Source: Apiosordaria backusii
Taxonomy: Eukaryota > Ascomycota > Sordariomycetes > Sordariales > Lasiosphaeriaceae
Assembly (NCBI GenBank): GCA_030549205.1
Contig: JAUKTV010000007.1
Span: forward strand, 186,001 to 250,000
Direction of reading: 5' to 3'
DNA length: 64,000 nucleotides
Shown here: positions 33,088-44,950 of the stretch, one piece after another
Numbering within the stretch: position 1 is the first letter of the stretch
Layout of the letters: the number at the start of each line of letters is the position of its first letter
Notes under the pieces: model-generated
Told to the model about the DNA's origin: nothing
Database searches by the model: none
The model's input: only the letters and a program-made list of their open reading frames with translations
Position numbers and translations under genes: made by a program

Positions 33088-34137
33088 AGCTAGATCTCGC
33101 AACGGCGGGCGAGTGAAGACGGCGCGAAGGGCATGTGGAGGTGTGTGGTGGGCAGAGCGGAGCTGGGAGGGGCTGATGGGTGACGCGACGGTTTTGTCGT
33201 AGCTATTGTCGAGTCTTGTGCGAGGCAGAAAAGGGTCGTACAATTAAGAGGATAAGCGCAAGGTTGATGGTAAGGCGGGAGGCTGATAGGCGATAGGTGG
33301 ACGGCGATGCAGGCAGAACGTTAGCCAGAACGTTAGCCAGGTTGACAGCCTAAGCTGTTGAAGCCACCGTGTTGGGTGCTAAGGTAGGTAGTTGGAGCTG
33401 GTGAGGCGCGGCCGGATGCAGTGCGGTGCGGCGTGAAGGTTCTCCGAGACCCCGACTTTCAGGTTGTGGCACAGTTGGGTTTGGGTTTATGAATACCGTT
33501 GGCTTTGAGGACATCGTGGAAGGGTCTTCGGGGTTCAGATCGAAGACCAGACGGGATGCCCCCGTCTCAGATGAAACAATACAACCGTCCAAGGCGCCTA
33601 TCCGAGGCTGCCGTAGGTGTCGTCATGTGTGCACATGCGAATCCCACATCGTCTGTGACTCTGATGAATTCCTACTCCCACTTCAGCTCAGGCTCCAGCA
33701 GCTCGGGATGCAGCCGCCCCACCAAATCCACACTGCCACTGCCCGCCAGCAACTCGGTTGGTCTGTGTGTGGAAGATCAGTAAATGCCGGCTCCGGCCCG
33801 CGGTGATGGAAGCTTGGTTTGGAGCTAGGACCAATGGCCAAGCCGCCAGGCGGGGTGACCGGCAATGCTGGTGCCCCTATTGGCTAAGTACCATGGTCGC
33901 GTGTTATCTCTTATCGATATAGATAACGGATGGAGATGTCATCTCCAATTGCTTCCCGACCCGGCAAAGTACCTACCGAAGCTCTTCATAGACCCTGAAT
34001 GCATAACCCTCCCGCCCGAACCACGACACCCGTTAGAGACTGCCCCTTGGTTATACAGTGTCTGAGATCACATACCAGGGGAACAGAAAAGTTCGCTTGA
34101 CAACAGCGCAGCTGGTAAGCTGGCCAAACATGTCGCC
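33088..34137. other. Divergent intergenic region
   Basis: About 1 kb between the divergent acyltransferase and NAD kinase genes. It contains a short tandem duplication, AACGTTAGCCAG twice, near 33317-33340. The open frames present lack family support. Confidence 0.5.
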
Positions 34138-35604
34138 ATGTCGAGGTTGTCTTGCCCAGCTCGAACTCGAGCTTCGCTGAACACACCCAGCAACATGATC
34201 AGGATTGCCAAATGCCGGATTGCGCCCCGAGGTCAACCATGGAGGTTCTTTTCTATCTCAGCAACCCGAAGGCAAATTCTCGACGTCGCCACATTGTCTA
34301 ATAGGATTGTTCCCCATTACCAGCAAACGAAGACGGCTTCTCTCCTTGCCCTTCACTGGCCTGAACCACCACGCAACATCCTCCTTATGCCCAAACTACA
34401 CGCCCCTCAAGTCACCGTCTCGGCCGTTGAATTCGCAAAGCACATCCACAACAACTACCCTGGACTCAATCTCGTCTTCGAGAGCCATGTCGCCAAAAGC
34501 ATCCACGAAGACCTGCCCTTCCCCATCTATTCAACCGCTCCGTCCGATACCCCAGCACTATTTGCAGACAAAATCGACCTTGTCACCACTATGGGTGGTG
34601 ATGGCACCATCCTACGAGCCGCAAGCCTCTTCTCCAGCCACTTCAGCGTCCCCCCAATCCTAGCCTTCAGCATGGGCACCCTCGGCTTCCTCGGCGAATG
34701 GAAGTTTGACGAATACAAACGCGCTTTTCGAGAATGTTACATGAGCGGCTGTAGCGTCACGACCGAAGACCTCCAAGCCCCTCACACCCGAACCGCCACC
34801 ACCGCCGCCATCGACGGCCTCCCCGACCCCGACGGCTGGGACAGCGTTCGAGGAAACGGCAAGTGCATGGGCCTGAACCGCACCTCCAAGATCCTCCTCC
34901 GGAACCGCCTCCGCGTGGGCATCTACGACAGCGAAGGCCGCAACATCAACGAGCACATACTCCCCACCTCCACCGCTGAGCCCTCCCTCGGCCTCGAAGG
35001 CGACCCAATACTCACCCCTCATTCTTCCACACCCGGCGGCGCGGCAGCAAAAAGAGGAGGGACTTCACCCTACCTTCACGCGATAAACGAAGTCTCTATC
35101 GATCGAGGCTCGCACCCTCACCTCGCGATTATCGACATATTTGTCAACGGCCACTTCCTCACCGAAGCCGTAGCAGACGGCATCCTCATCAGCACCCCCA
35201 CCGGGTCAACAGCGTACTCCCTCTCCGCCGGCGGATCCATTGTTCACCCCCTCGTTAAATCCCTCCTTATCACGCCCATCAGCCCGCGAAGTTTGAGTTT
35301 CCGGCCTCTGGTCCTGCCGCTTCATACCAAAGTGGTGCTGAGGCTCAGCAAGCGGAACCGGGGAAGGGAGCTGCCGGTTTCGATAGACGGGAAGCGGCGG
35401 CTCGGAGTGACGATCGGGATGGAAGTTCGTGTGGAAGGGGAGAAGTTGGAGCGGACTGAAGATGGCTGGGAAGGGGGTGTGCCCTGTGTAATCAGGGCTT
35501 CGTCCAAGAGCGATTCGGAAGGGTTTGGGGAGGATGATGATTCTTGGGTTGGGGGGCTGAATAGCCTGTTGAAGTTTAACTATCCCTTTGGGGCTGGTTC
35601 TTGA
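34138..35604 (+). CDS. NAD(H) kinase, probably mitochondrial (POS5-like)
   Basis: Single exon of 488 aa. The diacylglycerol/NAD-kinase fold is clear: TTMGGDGTILRA (GGDGT at 153-157), FSMGTLGFLGEW, the NE motif in LHAINEVSIDRG, and the Gly-rich TPTGSTAYSLSAGGSIVHP. It phosphorylates NAD or NADH to NADP(H). The first roughly 50 residues are rich in Arg, Ser and Ala with few acidic residues, and include WRFFSISATRR. This looks like a mitochondrial presequence, so I favour a POS5-type NADH kinase. Two in-frame starts, 34138 and 34195 (Met20), are both compatible with import. An acidic/Ser-rich tail follows the catalytic domain. Confidence 0.9.
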   Translation: MSRLSCPARTRASLNTPSNMIRIAKCRIAPRGQPWRFFSISATRRQILDVATLSNRIVPHYQQTKTASLLALHWPEPPRNILLMPKLHAPQVTVSAVEFAKHIHNNYPGLNLVFESHVAKSIHEDLPFPIYSTAPSDTPALFADKIDLVTTMGGDGTILRAASLFSSHFSVPPILAFSMGTLGFLGEWKFDEYKRAFRECYMSGCSVTTEDLQAPHTRTATTAAIDGLPDPDGWDSVRGNGKCMGLNRTSKILLRNRLRVGIYDSEGRNINEHILPTSTAEPSLGLEGDPILTPHSSTPGGAAAKRGGTSPYLHAINEVSIDRGSHPHLAIIDIFVNGHFLTEAVADGILISTPTGSTAYSLSAGGSIVHPLVKSLLITPISPRSLSFRPLVLPLHTKVVLRLSKRNRGRELPVSIDGKRRLGVTIGMEVRVEGEKLERTEDGWEGGVPCVIRASSKSDSEGFGEDDDSWVGGLNSLLKFNYPFGAGS

Positions 35605-37140
35605 TGGACAGTATGAACGGATGTGAGCATTGGATGAACCAGTAGGTTTGAGCATTGGACGAATGGGTGGGTATGAGTATTAAGCAGCCTGAACAGACGG
35701 AGAGCACTGAACAGATGGACATGAGTATTGTGTGGGCAGTTGTATGTGTATATGTGTACAACAGAAGCAAGCATAGCATAGGTACCTATCTTTTCAGGGT
35801 GGATGGGAAAGGCCACGGGCGGCAGATCTGGGCTGGCGCGTTTTGTACTGGTCATATTTTTGGGTTGTTTGCATTTGCGGGTTTATGTGGCATCTGATAC
35901 GAATACTTTTGATACCCTGCAATGATGATATTTCTGCACTCTGATTCTCCTGCGGTTTTCGCTATATTGTTGCTCCTGTGTTGCTGCTTTTTGCTCTTAA
36001 ACCTGTGCTTGGTGCTTTTCCACCAACCCTATCTGTTACCTACCTCTTTGCACCACGCAGCAAGCGGACAGTAAATGGTTAAGAAGGAATTGAGACATTT
36101 GCTCCTGTTGCGCCTGGTCACACCGCCCGAGGGCTTTACTAGACGCGTTATCGAGGTTGTCGGTGAGGCTGTCAAAGCCGAGGCAACAGTCATCTTACAA
36201 GCCATCAACCGCTTCCCGTCTTGGCGACCGCCGCCAATCCTATGTTCGCGGTTGTAGTGTACATACCTCAAGGGAGCACTATCTCGCACCACGTGGGGAG
36301 TCCCCGACGTAAACTGCTCTATAGCTCCAGAGCTTGGCTGGAGGCAAACTGAAATGTCTGGGACGTTCATTCGAGGCCGGCTCGTCTTCGCAGCGCTCTC
36401 AAAGGGCTGCCTTTCGAGAGGCTCAAGATACTCTATTCCTACCTTTGAATGTGTAGAGTTGTTGGTATTGCATGTGGATAATTTCCAATTCGAGGGTGTA
36501 TCGCGAGAAATTCTACCTTGGTTCAACCTTGTGGAACAGCTTCGGTTCTCGCATATGCGCGCAGTTCGGCGGCGTTTTATCCGATTGTGTGGTGGTCGGG
36601 CCCGATCCGGATTCGAGAGAGCCGTGGGAACTATTCGCGAAAGACTCATGGCGAGTGACGTTGGTATCGAGGGACGGTGGTCGGTCAAGACAAGATCTCG
36701 AGGGGCTTATTGTCGAGTGGGTTAATACCCATGGGTTCGATTCAACTCAGTCTCAAACGGTTTTCGCAATGGTAATGGCTCATCTCAACTGGTGCGATTG
36801 TGCGTCCAGGTCAACATTTGGGTTGTGAGAGCGGCAATTGTCGTCTGAAAGATGCGTGGGGTCCGCCGCCGGTATTGAGGGATAGCCGTCTGTCATGAGA
36901 CGAAGCTCGAGCGATGCGGTCGCGTCTGGAGATATCCGTTGAGTGCGGATCGGCTCATTATTTTCGAAGGTTCGTCCGAAGTGGTGGTGGGTGGTGTGAA
37001 GAGATATCGTCCTCTGTTGGCGGGCGCTCGAGCACATCCGAAATTTTGGAAGCTTCAGGCCGTGAAGTTTGGGAAGGTTTGAAGTCGGTCGAGAGGTATT
37101 TGGAGGTTTCAGGAGACTAAATACATCCGCGTTGAGGTAT
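35605..37140. other. Gene-poor region with weak coding-like frames
   Basis: Near 35620-35720 imperfect repeats of GAGCATTGGA-like units follow the NAD kinase stop, perhaps in its 3' UTR. A 219-codon minus-strand frame spans 36029-36688, and an opposing plus-strand frame lies at 36472-36828. I recognise neither, and cannot decide whether any is expressed. Confidence 0.35.
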
Positions 37141-37559
37141 CTACAAGGTCAGGGCAATGTTCGGGAACTGGTTGGGGAAGAAAGGCTCGATGTTGGTGAT
37201 GGCAACCGTCGCTTGCTCGAGCTGCTCTGAAAATTCTTCGAGAAGCGCTGGTCCGCCAAGGCGATGGCTCCCCTACACACCATTGATTTCTCCATGCTGG
37301 CAGGTAGCCATATGCCGGGTTGTATTCATGATAGCATCACTGATTTTCCTTGCTCAATAACTGGGATCATGCTGGCTCGTTGTAGTAGTGTAGTATCGAA
37401 AGCAGACGAAGCCTCATCTCCGTGGCTGAAGAGTATGATATGGGTATCCTCGGCAACATTTTCCGAAGATGCAGGGTAGAGATCTCGAGCGTGGAGAAGA
37501 AGAGTTCGGTCAAATGACTGTCGTGGGAAAGGCCGGGGTGTGCTAAATGTAGACGTCAT
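37141..37559 (-). CDS. Possible small gene or decayed gene fragment
   Basis: Two coding-like segments, 37559-37341 and 37272-37141, join in phase across a possible 68-nt intron (GTGATG...GTGTAG), giving 116 aa. The joined part includes HIILFSHGDE and, after the junction, LGGPALLEEFSEQLEQA. A further coding-like stretch (LLFEQVFPHHFLPNFPYAKL) lies just upstream on the same strand but one base out of frame. This may therefore be the 3' end of a larger gene with introns I cannot place, or a pseudogene with a frameshift. No family recognised. The donor is weak. Confidence 0.28.
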
Positions 37560-40500
37560 AGAGCTTGGCGTAGGGAAAGTTTGGGAGGAAGTGGTGAGGA
37601 AAAACCTGCTCAAAGAGCAGGTCTGTCTCGAGTTCTGGTTGAAGATCGTGGCTCGCTTGGCAAGTATGTATTGGTCCACAAAGGGACAGATCGGAAGAAG
37701 AAGAAAAAAGGAAGCAATGCCCCGAATAGGTAGAGGTGGAGAGTCGACATGGTTCCAGTTATGTACCGCTTGTGCCCTTGGAAGGAACTTGTCAGCGTGA
37801 ACCCTGTGCGTCGGAATTGGTTCCGCACGGTGCTTGCGGCTCCCATGTGCCAACATTGAAATCAGCTGCCATGTCGAGCATATCTTGCTTACATGTGCAT
37901 CCTTTCGGCAAGACTTCCACACTGTGTCCATCAAGGAGTCAACATCTCAATACAGAGGCACGGCGAGCACAAGGCTAACGCTACAAGGATTGGCTAGTTC
38001 TGTTGTGAGCAAGCTGTCAACTCCACATCGAACTAAGCATTCGAGTAGGTAACGACTGATGTCCCATACCGAGAGGAAGTCTGTTATCTGCGAGTAGGCT
38101 GAAAGCATGAGAATACTCCTCGCGTAGGGTGATCGGGAGAGCTGCGATCCAGAGTCTCACCTACCCCGGATGAAGTCTGAAGAGGCAGGAAGGGAACGGT
38201 CATTTTGCTTGATATTGGCTTGTTTTCCCGTTCTCTTCGGGATTCAGGCAAAGAATGTCGTCGCGAGTCCGTTGTCGGCCGGTTCAGGGGGGGGGACTGG
38301 GTGCCGTGGGGTGGCCAAGCTAACTCAGGCCTGATCGAGGACCCAACTGGAGATGGGCCGACGGGGAACATTTGACGCGAGCCGGTGGTCAGGCTCCACC
38401 ATCTTACCTGAAAGTCAACTGCCAGGGTGACAGTGACGACGAGGTCCCAGAAGGGCAGACAAGTCAGAGCAGCGCAACTGGCAGGGAGAAAGCCGGGCTT
38501 TCCACTGGTTCGAGCTCAGATGAGGGGCGCGACGCGTGCCATCACCCCCAAGCATTGGCCGTGTGGGGTGGCTGGCTGACTGTGACTGACAATGCGGCTA
38601 TCCTTGGCTGGAATGGCTCGTCCTCGACTTGATTCGCGCTGATAGGTTTTGTTGATACGAGATTATGCATCGTCTTTGGTCTCATGCTCCTGCCTGGTAT
38701 CCACTTAGCTACCTCATTCCGTTGGTACTGTAATTGGAGACTGATGGGCAACCAGAGGAACTGCACGGTGATGAAAAAAGATCTTCCGTGAGCCATTCAG
38801 TTCCAGCCTGGCGTGATGGTATGATGGTAGTTGCAGATGGCCACTAAGGTGGCTGAGTTGCATGCGGGCCTGGAAAGGAAAGTAGTTCGTCATCAAATTA
38901 TACGCACTGCATACGCATTCATTGAGCTATTTTACTTGGTACGACGTGACCGTCTAATGGCTGTGGCGAACCTGAAGCAGTATAGTGTGAGTGGATGGTG
39001 ATGTGAATGTGATGGTTGCTTGATGCCCTTTTGCCGCTAATCATAGGTGGTCCCACCATCCCTCTCAGGTCCCTTCCGGGCGGTTGAAAGGGAAGTGATA
39101 TGCTGAATACTTTCGTCAGAACACCCTCAGGTTCAGTCAGGCTCGGACTTTTCAACCCTATACACCCTCTTCATCAAGCTTGATTCCTTCGAGTAACCCG
39201 CCTCCCCACGTAATGCCATTAGGTATCATAATTCGATCATTTATTGTTCAGGATAACGAGCATTCGCAGAGCTTTCCTTACTTTCGGAACATGTGATCAC
39301 GCCCATCGGGGAGGACAGCTTTTAGGATTTTCCAGCTCGAGACGCACCGTCAGACAAGTTACAAATAATGCTCAAGCTTGCAGGCATCCCTCCAAACACA
39401 CAGTGAGTCATCGCCTTGCAGAGGTATGGACTGGGCAGAGTGAAGCATGAACCGACAATATCCGTGAGAGATTGACAGCGCATCCCATTGGTACACTATA
39501 ATCAGCAAGTACGTGGGAGACGGGAAGCAGGGTTCCAACGCATTTGGAAACTTGTGAATGACAATCAGGCATGGATTGGGCTAGGAGTGTGATTTCGATC
39601 AGGCAGAGAAAACTGTGACGGACCGAAAAGGTGCTCGAGGTGTTCATGTTCTCGTAGCTGAGATTGCTCTACGTTATGACACCGACATCAGCATGCGACA
39701 CCAGCCCCCACGCCAGATGCAAGTGTCTGAAAGAAGAAGTGTTGGATTGGTCTAATCCTGTCGGCAAAGGAGTTACGCTCGTGAAAGTTGCACAAATTCT
39801 GAGACGGCAAGACCCGCGGCAGGTCGTGAGGGCGAACGTGACACCGACGACACCCTGTCCACATTACGTATCCACCCCCTGCTTGCCACCCAATTCTTCA
39901 ACTAAGGCATTGATAGGGTAACTGCGGCACGGCGGCATGGTGGCATGGCATGGTTGACAGCCGCCGTGGTCCGCATTCACCGTGCTTTGGACAGGTTTGT
40001 ATGGGGTGGTTGTCTAGAGATGATGTTTTTGAACTTCCAGCCACACTCTCCTTCGTATTTTCAGAAACAAGGCCGTCAACACTGAATCGTAGGGCTATCT
40101 GGACTTGTGATTACCCGAGACCCAAGTCTTAGCTGTGGGTTTTAGACCAGGTGGTTTCCGAGACTTCGGCCTGCCCCGTAAGAGGACATCTCCGAATACT
40201 GGGCCAAAAATGGATGTAATCATGCCACCCGCGAATCCACTAGCCTACTTTCAGGCCTCCTTCACTGCGCCAGTGATTGGTTTGGTTGTGGGTGTCACGG
40301 CAGAATGTGGCAGCAAAGAGAACATACTTGATTCAGAAGTACGCGAGCAAATATCATAGGGCAGATTGATCCTTGCAACCTGACTGAGCATTCTGCTTGC
40401 CGTTACCTCGCAATTGTACCCTATCCCTTGTCCCAACCCCCCCGACAAATAACCCATCAATGAAAGGAAAGACAAATGAAAGCCAAACTGGATTCGGCGT

Positions 40501-40689
40501 GACTGGTAAGCTTGCCGCAAAATGGATGAAAATAGTGGGCTAGCTAGCGAAACAAATCTCAAAGGTCTGTAGAAATGAATGAAGTCATGATGGGCTGTTT
40601 CGTAGCCTATTGAGTGCCGAGGTCGTGAAAAATCAAACAAAAGTTACTCGCCGATGTATTGCCTCAAGGAATGTAATTTTGCGCAATCT
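37560..40689. other. Gene-poor 3.1-kb region
   Basis: Only short frames without motif or splice support are present. I see no RNA gene or repeat of note, apart from short G-runs near 38.29 kb. Confidence 0.45.
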
Positions 40690-42132
40690 TCAAGCGGTAC
40701 TGTTGCCGTTCACATCATCGTTATCGTCCAAAGGGAAAGCAGCTGACCCAGCCGTGTATCTCGGTGCTGTGTATTCCAGGGCCGGCACCACAGGGTATCG
40801 TCCTTCTGTCGCCCTGGGCCCGAACGCTGCTTCCCATGGCACACGCATAGACTCTGGGACAGGCAATGCCATTGTTGCGTTCCGTAGGTAGAGCCTGACA
40901 AGGTGTCGTCCTCGACCTTGACCCGGATCGCTGTAGGCATCTCGAGCATGCAAGTGTGTGAAGTTGTTGAGGAAGACAATGTCGCCGGGTTTAGTATCGA
41001 GGCGAATCCGGTACTTTGAGGCGACTTCATTGAGAAGGCGAAGAGCCTCAAGCTGGGCTGGGTTCAGGGAGGGAATAGGTGAAATGCCGTCGGTCCTCCT
41101 TGAGGATGGGTGCACACCGAGTCTTCCCGGGTCGACGCTCAAAATGATGCGTCTATTTTCAGAATCGATGTGCAGAAGTGGCGCCAGGATGTAGCGCGGA
41201 ACTGGATTGCCGGAACTAATAAGTGGATAGAACATTTAGCGATAGCTCGAGACGCATGTGAGATATGATAGAATTCAGCAAGCGAGTGCCGGGAACTGAC
41301 ATTTGGATTGGCCAAGCAACCTCCTGAAGGACTGGGATGACGTGCGGATAGAATCTCGCAAGCTCCTTGACGATCGTAAACGACGATGCGATCCACGTAT
41401 CTCCACCTCGCTCAGCCAGGGAACGGACGTGAAGTGAGAGAATATCAACCCCCATGTCGCAATGCCACATCTGTTTCCTTCCATCAGCACGCGAGTATCA
41501 TTGGTATCAAGGGGCCAGAGAAATCTCACCAAGCTGCTGTTGGTATGAATGCCGTGCCGGAGTTCAGGAGGCGTTTTCCAATCCTTGGATGCCGTTATAT
41601 GCGCTGAAAAAGTACATGACAAATGTCAGTCCAGCCCACAGTATCACCACGGTCCCATAAAACATACTCAGCATGTTCCCCTTCTTGTCTTGAAATCCTC
41701 TCTGTTCGCCGATATATGCAGCGACCCCGAGGTGAACCATCACATTGTCCTCGACCGAATACTTCAGGGGATCGAGACCTCTGACGATGGCGATGCCACG
41801 GCCTCGGTGAACCTCATGGCAAGCTTGGTCTAGTCGTGCGCTGAGGGTTGGAAGATGGAAGTTGGAGCGACTGATCTTGTGCCCATCAAGCTCAAGCTCT
41901 ATGCTTGTTTGTCAGTACTTTAGACATAGCCATAAAGGGGGATGAGTAGCAACCGGCACTGACCTTTGAACCCCCTTAGGGCTTCTTCCACCTCTTGAGT
42001 CTCCTGAACACCAATGTTGACGACGCAACTGCCCGATGAGATAGCCTCAGGTACCCATGCCATGGCGTGATGGTCCAACCATCCTGCTTCGGCCAGGGGC
42101 TGACCGACAACACTGCTGGCTTGATGGTTCAT
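40690..42132 (-). CDS. TauD/TfdA-type Fe(II)/2-oxoglutarate dioxygenase
   Basis: Five exons (42132-41964, 41898-41668, 41603-41530, 41470-41301, 41215-40690) give about 389 aa, all phases consistent. Fungal TauD blocks appear in order: SRSNFHLPTL, VHRGRGIAIVRGLDP, YIGEQRGFQDKKGNML, WHCDMG, ASSFTI, KPGDIVFLNNFTHLHARDA and RHLVRLYLRN. The 2-His-1-carboxylate metal triad is His161, Asp163 and His304; Arg322 should bind 2-oxoglutarate. Members hydroxylate varied small substrates, often sulfonates or metabolites in biosynthetic pathways. The substrate here is unknown. The N-terminus is uncertain: the chosen ATG gives a short leader, and further coding-like sequence lies upstream at 42213-42371. 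Confidence 0.82.
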
Positions 42133-44950
42133 TGCAGCTCCGGGCGTGAATACTTCGTGTTGGGGGTTTCAAGTAAGAGATCCAACCTTGTGCAAGCTCA
42201 AGGGCAGAGAATTCATGGCACACGAAAGAGGCAGGAACCTGCTGTTATAACATCGTTGGGCCCAATATCGAGCAGGGCGATCGCCCTTCCAGAGGACAGG
42301 TCGGTCCAGTAGCCACCCACTTTTACACCGGCGTGCCACCCATCGGGACCGTAGAGACGGGGTCTAGACGTAGCGGTTCGGACACGGTCAAGGGCGATTG
42401 GTTTGATGCTTCGCCCGCGCAGGTTTTGGCTGACAGCGGCTTGGAATGGTGTGCCGGCGTTGGAGTGTGCTCTGCTATCGTGCCGGGAATGTCACCAGCA
42501 TGATCAGCTTTTCGTCGTCCGCTGCCGATGATGGCCAACCATTGCATGCGTAATCAAGCAGAGAGGAGGCCTAGGGCCGCGAGAAGCGCGGCATTTTGGG
42601 CAAAAGGGTGGGATGGGTGATGGGCTTGCCAAGGAACAGTCACGGAGGAGGCGGTATGTAGGTAGCACTCGAAATAAATGCCATTGTTGACGGGAGTTTG
42701 TCTTGAAAGGAGTGGTCCGGTTAGGGGCCCGTTATGTTGTGTGGTTCTCATCACAAACATAGAAGCTTGCTCTTCTGCAAAGCTTCAAGTTGGCAGGCAA
42801 TGCCATACAGTCTTATCTCTCGTATTCATCCAAGGAGAATTTCATGATGAAGGCGAGCACATACATCACTATCCATTTGGCCCATTCATAGGGCATACGC
42901 AGGAGAAACTTGGGTGTGCCATATCTCGCTATAATCCAGTCCTCTGGCTGTGGGTGATCCCCGGATGATTGGGCACTCGAAAGAACTCGGACGCAGCCCA
43001 ATGAGATGAAGTTGGGGGCCCAGACGGGATATGTCGAAAGGGGACGTTATGCGAATACTCTGTACCCCACAAATTTCAGATAGGGTAGACTAACATCCGC
43101 TTGGCTAGTTGTAATGGCTAGGAACGGACCGCTCGGGATTGTTCCGCTGTCATAATGCTGTCCGAGCGTTGGTAGTATCCGCGGAAACGGAAGCCAAGGA
43201 TTCGCACGATGATTGTGCTGTGTATCTGTATCCATAGTCTGTTGAGGCTCTCGGAGTGAAGGGCTCTGGGACAATCACAAAGATCGATGTCTCATCTTGG
43301 CCCAAGAAGACGAGGCCAATAATTGTGATAAAAAGTCAAACCAGTGATTCGCTGGCTGGGCCGCAGCCAATCAATCAAACAAAAGCTGTAATGTCTCAGA
43401 TTTGACACGCATAGTCGCATTATCATTGGTGTAACCTCCCTTGCGTCCCTTCTTTCTTTTCTCGGCGCTGATCGGGCCAAGTCACAAGCGGGAGCTGGGG
43501 ATCATGTCGTGGGCCTTTGTGAACTGGCTCGATCGCAGATGGTCCTGCGAGATACAGCGTTCTCCGTATTGCTGGGTCGATTTGGGGCCGAGATTGTTAG
43601 GAACGGCGAACTGCCTGGGAGGTCACATACCTTGCATAAAGCCCAGTGCAAGAGATGAGATGGGAGAGTGGCTGTCATCAGTGGAAGAGTACAAAAGAGG
43701 TTGCTTGCTTGGTGCTTCTCAGCATCTGCACTGTGTCCCAGCCGTCCACCAGTGAGGGGCCCATGTCGTTACCTTACCTTGATTGCGTGCAGTGGGCTTG
43801 CTCACACTCGCGCTGAATGGGCAGGAGGGAGGGGCCTAGGCCTGGAATTCTCACAGGGTTTGTTTAACCCCTCTCGATGCAAGACATCATCCATTGCCAT
43901 TGGCCAGGTGGGGGACGGCAATGGATTGTGACCGAACCACCTCGAGTCGCCATCTCCCACTGCTTCCTCTCATCACTATCACCATTTGCCATTTTTCTCA
44001 TTCATCCCAGACTGCCCTGCCACAGCATCTGATCGCCGTGTCACCACCCAAGCCAACTTGTGGGTGTCCGTCACAGCCCTTCACGCATCTTCCCCAGCAT
44101 AATCAGACGCTGCGGCCAACGAACACACACAACAAGGCACCCCGGTCGCTCACCAAAACTTCCCCGGTCTTGGAACCCAGGGTCTTTTCCCCGGCTTCCT
44201 GCTTCGCAGCAAAGAGCATCCCGTCTCTCAACATTCGTCACACCCCTCTCGGCCCCCGGCGAACAGCGCGTAATCTGGTGTTCGACCAAGTGGGTTAGCC
44301 ACGCCGCCGGTCACACCAGAAATCTGAAGGGAGCTGCTGCTCTTTGGCGTGATTTACGTCCCACAACCTCGTCCTCTGCGGATTCACTCCCCCTTTGGGC
44401 ATCTCTCGCGCACTGGGCCGCCTGCCCACCACCAGCACTCGTCAAGATCAAAGCGCCCAAGGGGCGTGCATGCTGCCATCTGCAACCCATCCAAGGTTCA
44501 GGTGCAGTGCTGCTGTCTTTCTCAACAGATTGCGAAACAGTCGGGTGTTGCACGACGCCCCCAACTCGAAGCCGGCCAAGCCCCGCCTTCTGAATCTCGC
44601 CGGTCTCGCTTGCAGTGGCATTCTCGTGTCGACCAATCCTTTCCGAGCTCAGTCCCTCCACCATACGGCCCGGTCTTAGTTGGTCATTCTTGCGTGTGCT
44701 GACACCACGTCTGTCCCATTTTCGTTTGTTGGGGAGGTAGGGCCTTTTGATCAAAGGCTCCGGGACAAGCAGGCCGCCGGCTTCACTTTGCACAGAGGAA
44801 GCGAGCCAGTTCGTGCTGATCATTCTCAGGTCATTGTGAGATCAAGGTTGACTTGGTCGAGGCCGACACTTGATAGCACCGTTCTTTGTACCCCGAATTA
44901 AGCTGGAGAGGGAAAAAAGAGCGAGCGGGGCACGTAAGTGAGGGAGCAGG
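42133..44950. other. Divergent 2.8-kb region
   Basis: This lies between the dioxygenase (-) and the large regulator (+). A minus-strand coding-like stretch at 42213-42371 (with YGPDGWHAGVKVGGYWTDL) may be a missed exon or gene fragment. Plus-strand frames at 43.9-44.6 kb are unconvincing. The 3' half probably includes a long leader of the regulator. Confidence 0.4.

Noticed and set aside
36472..36828. Possible NYN-nuclease-like sequence on the plus strand
   Set aside because: A vague resemblance (VVVGPDPDSREPWELF) did not extend to the acidic catalytic residues, and the minus strand is equally open.
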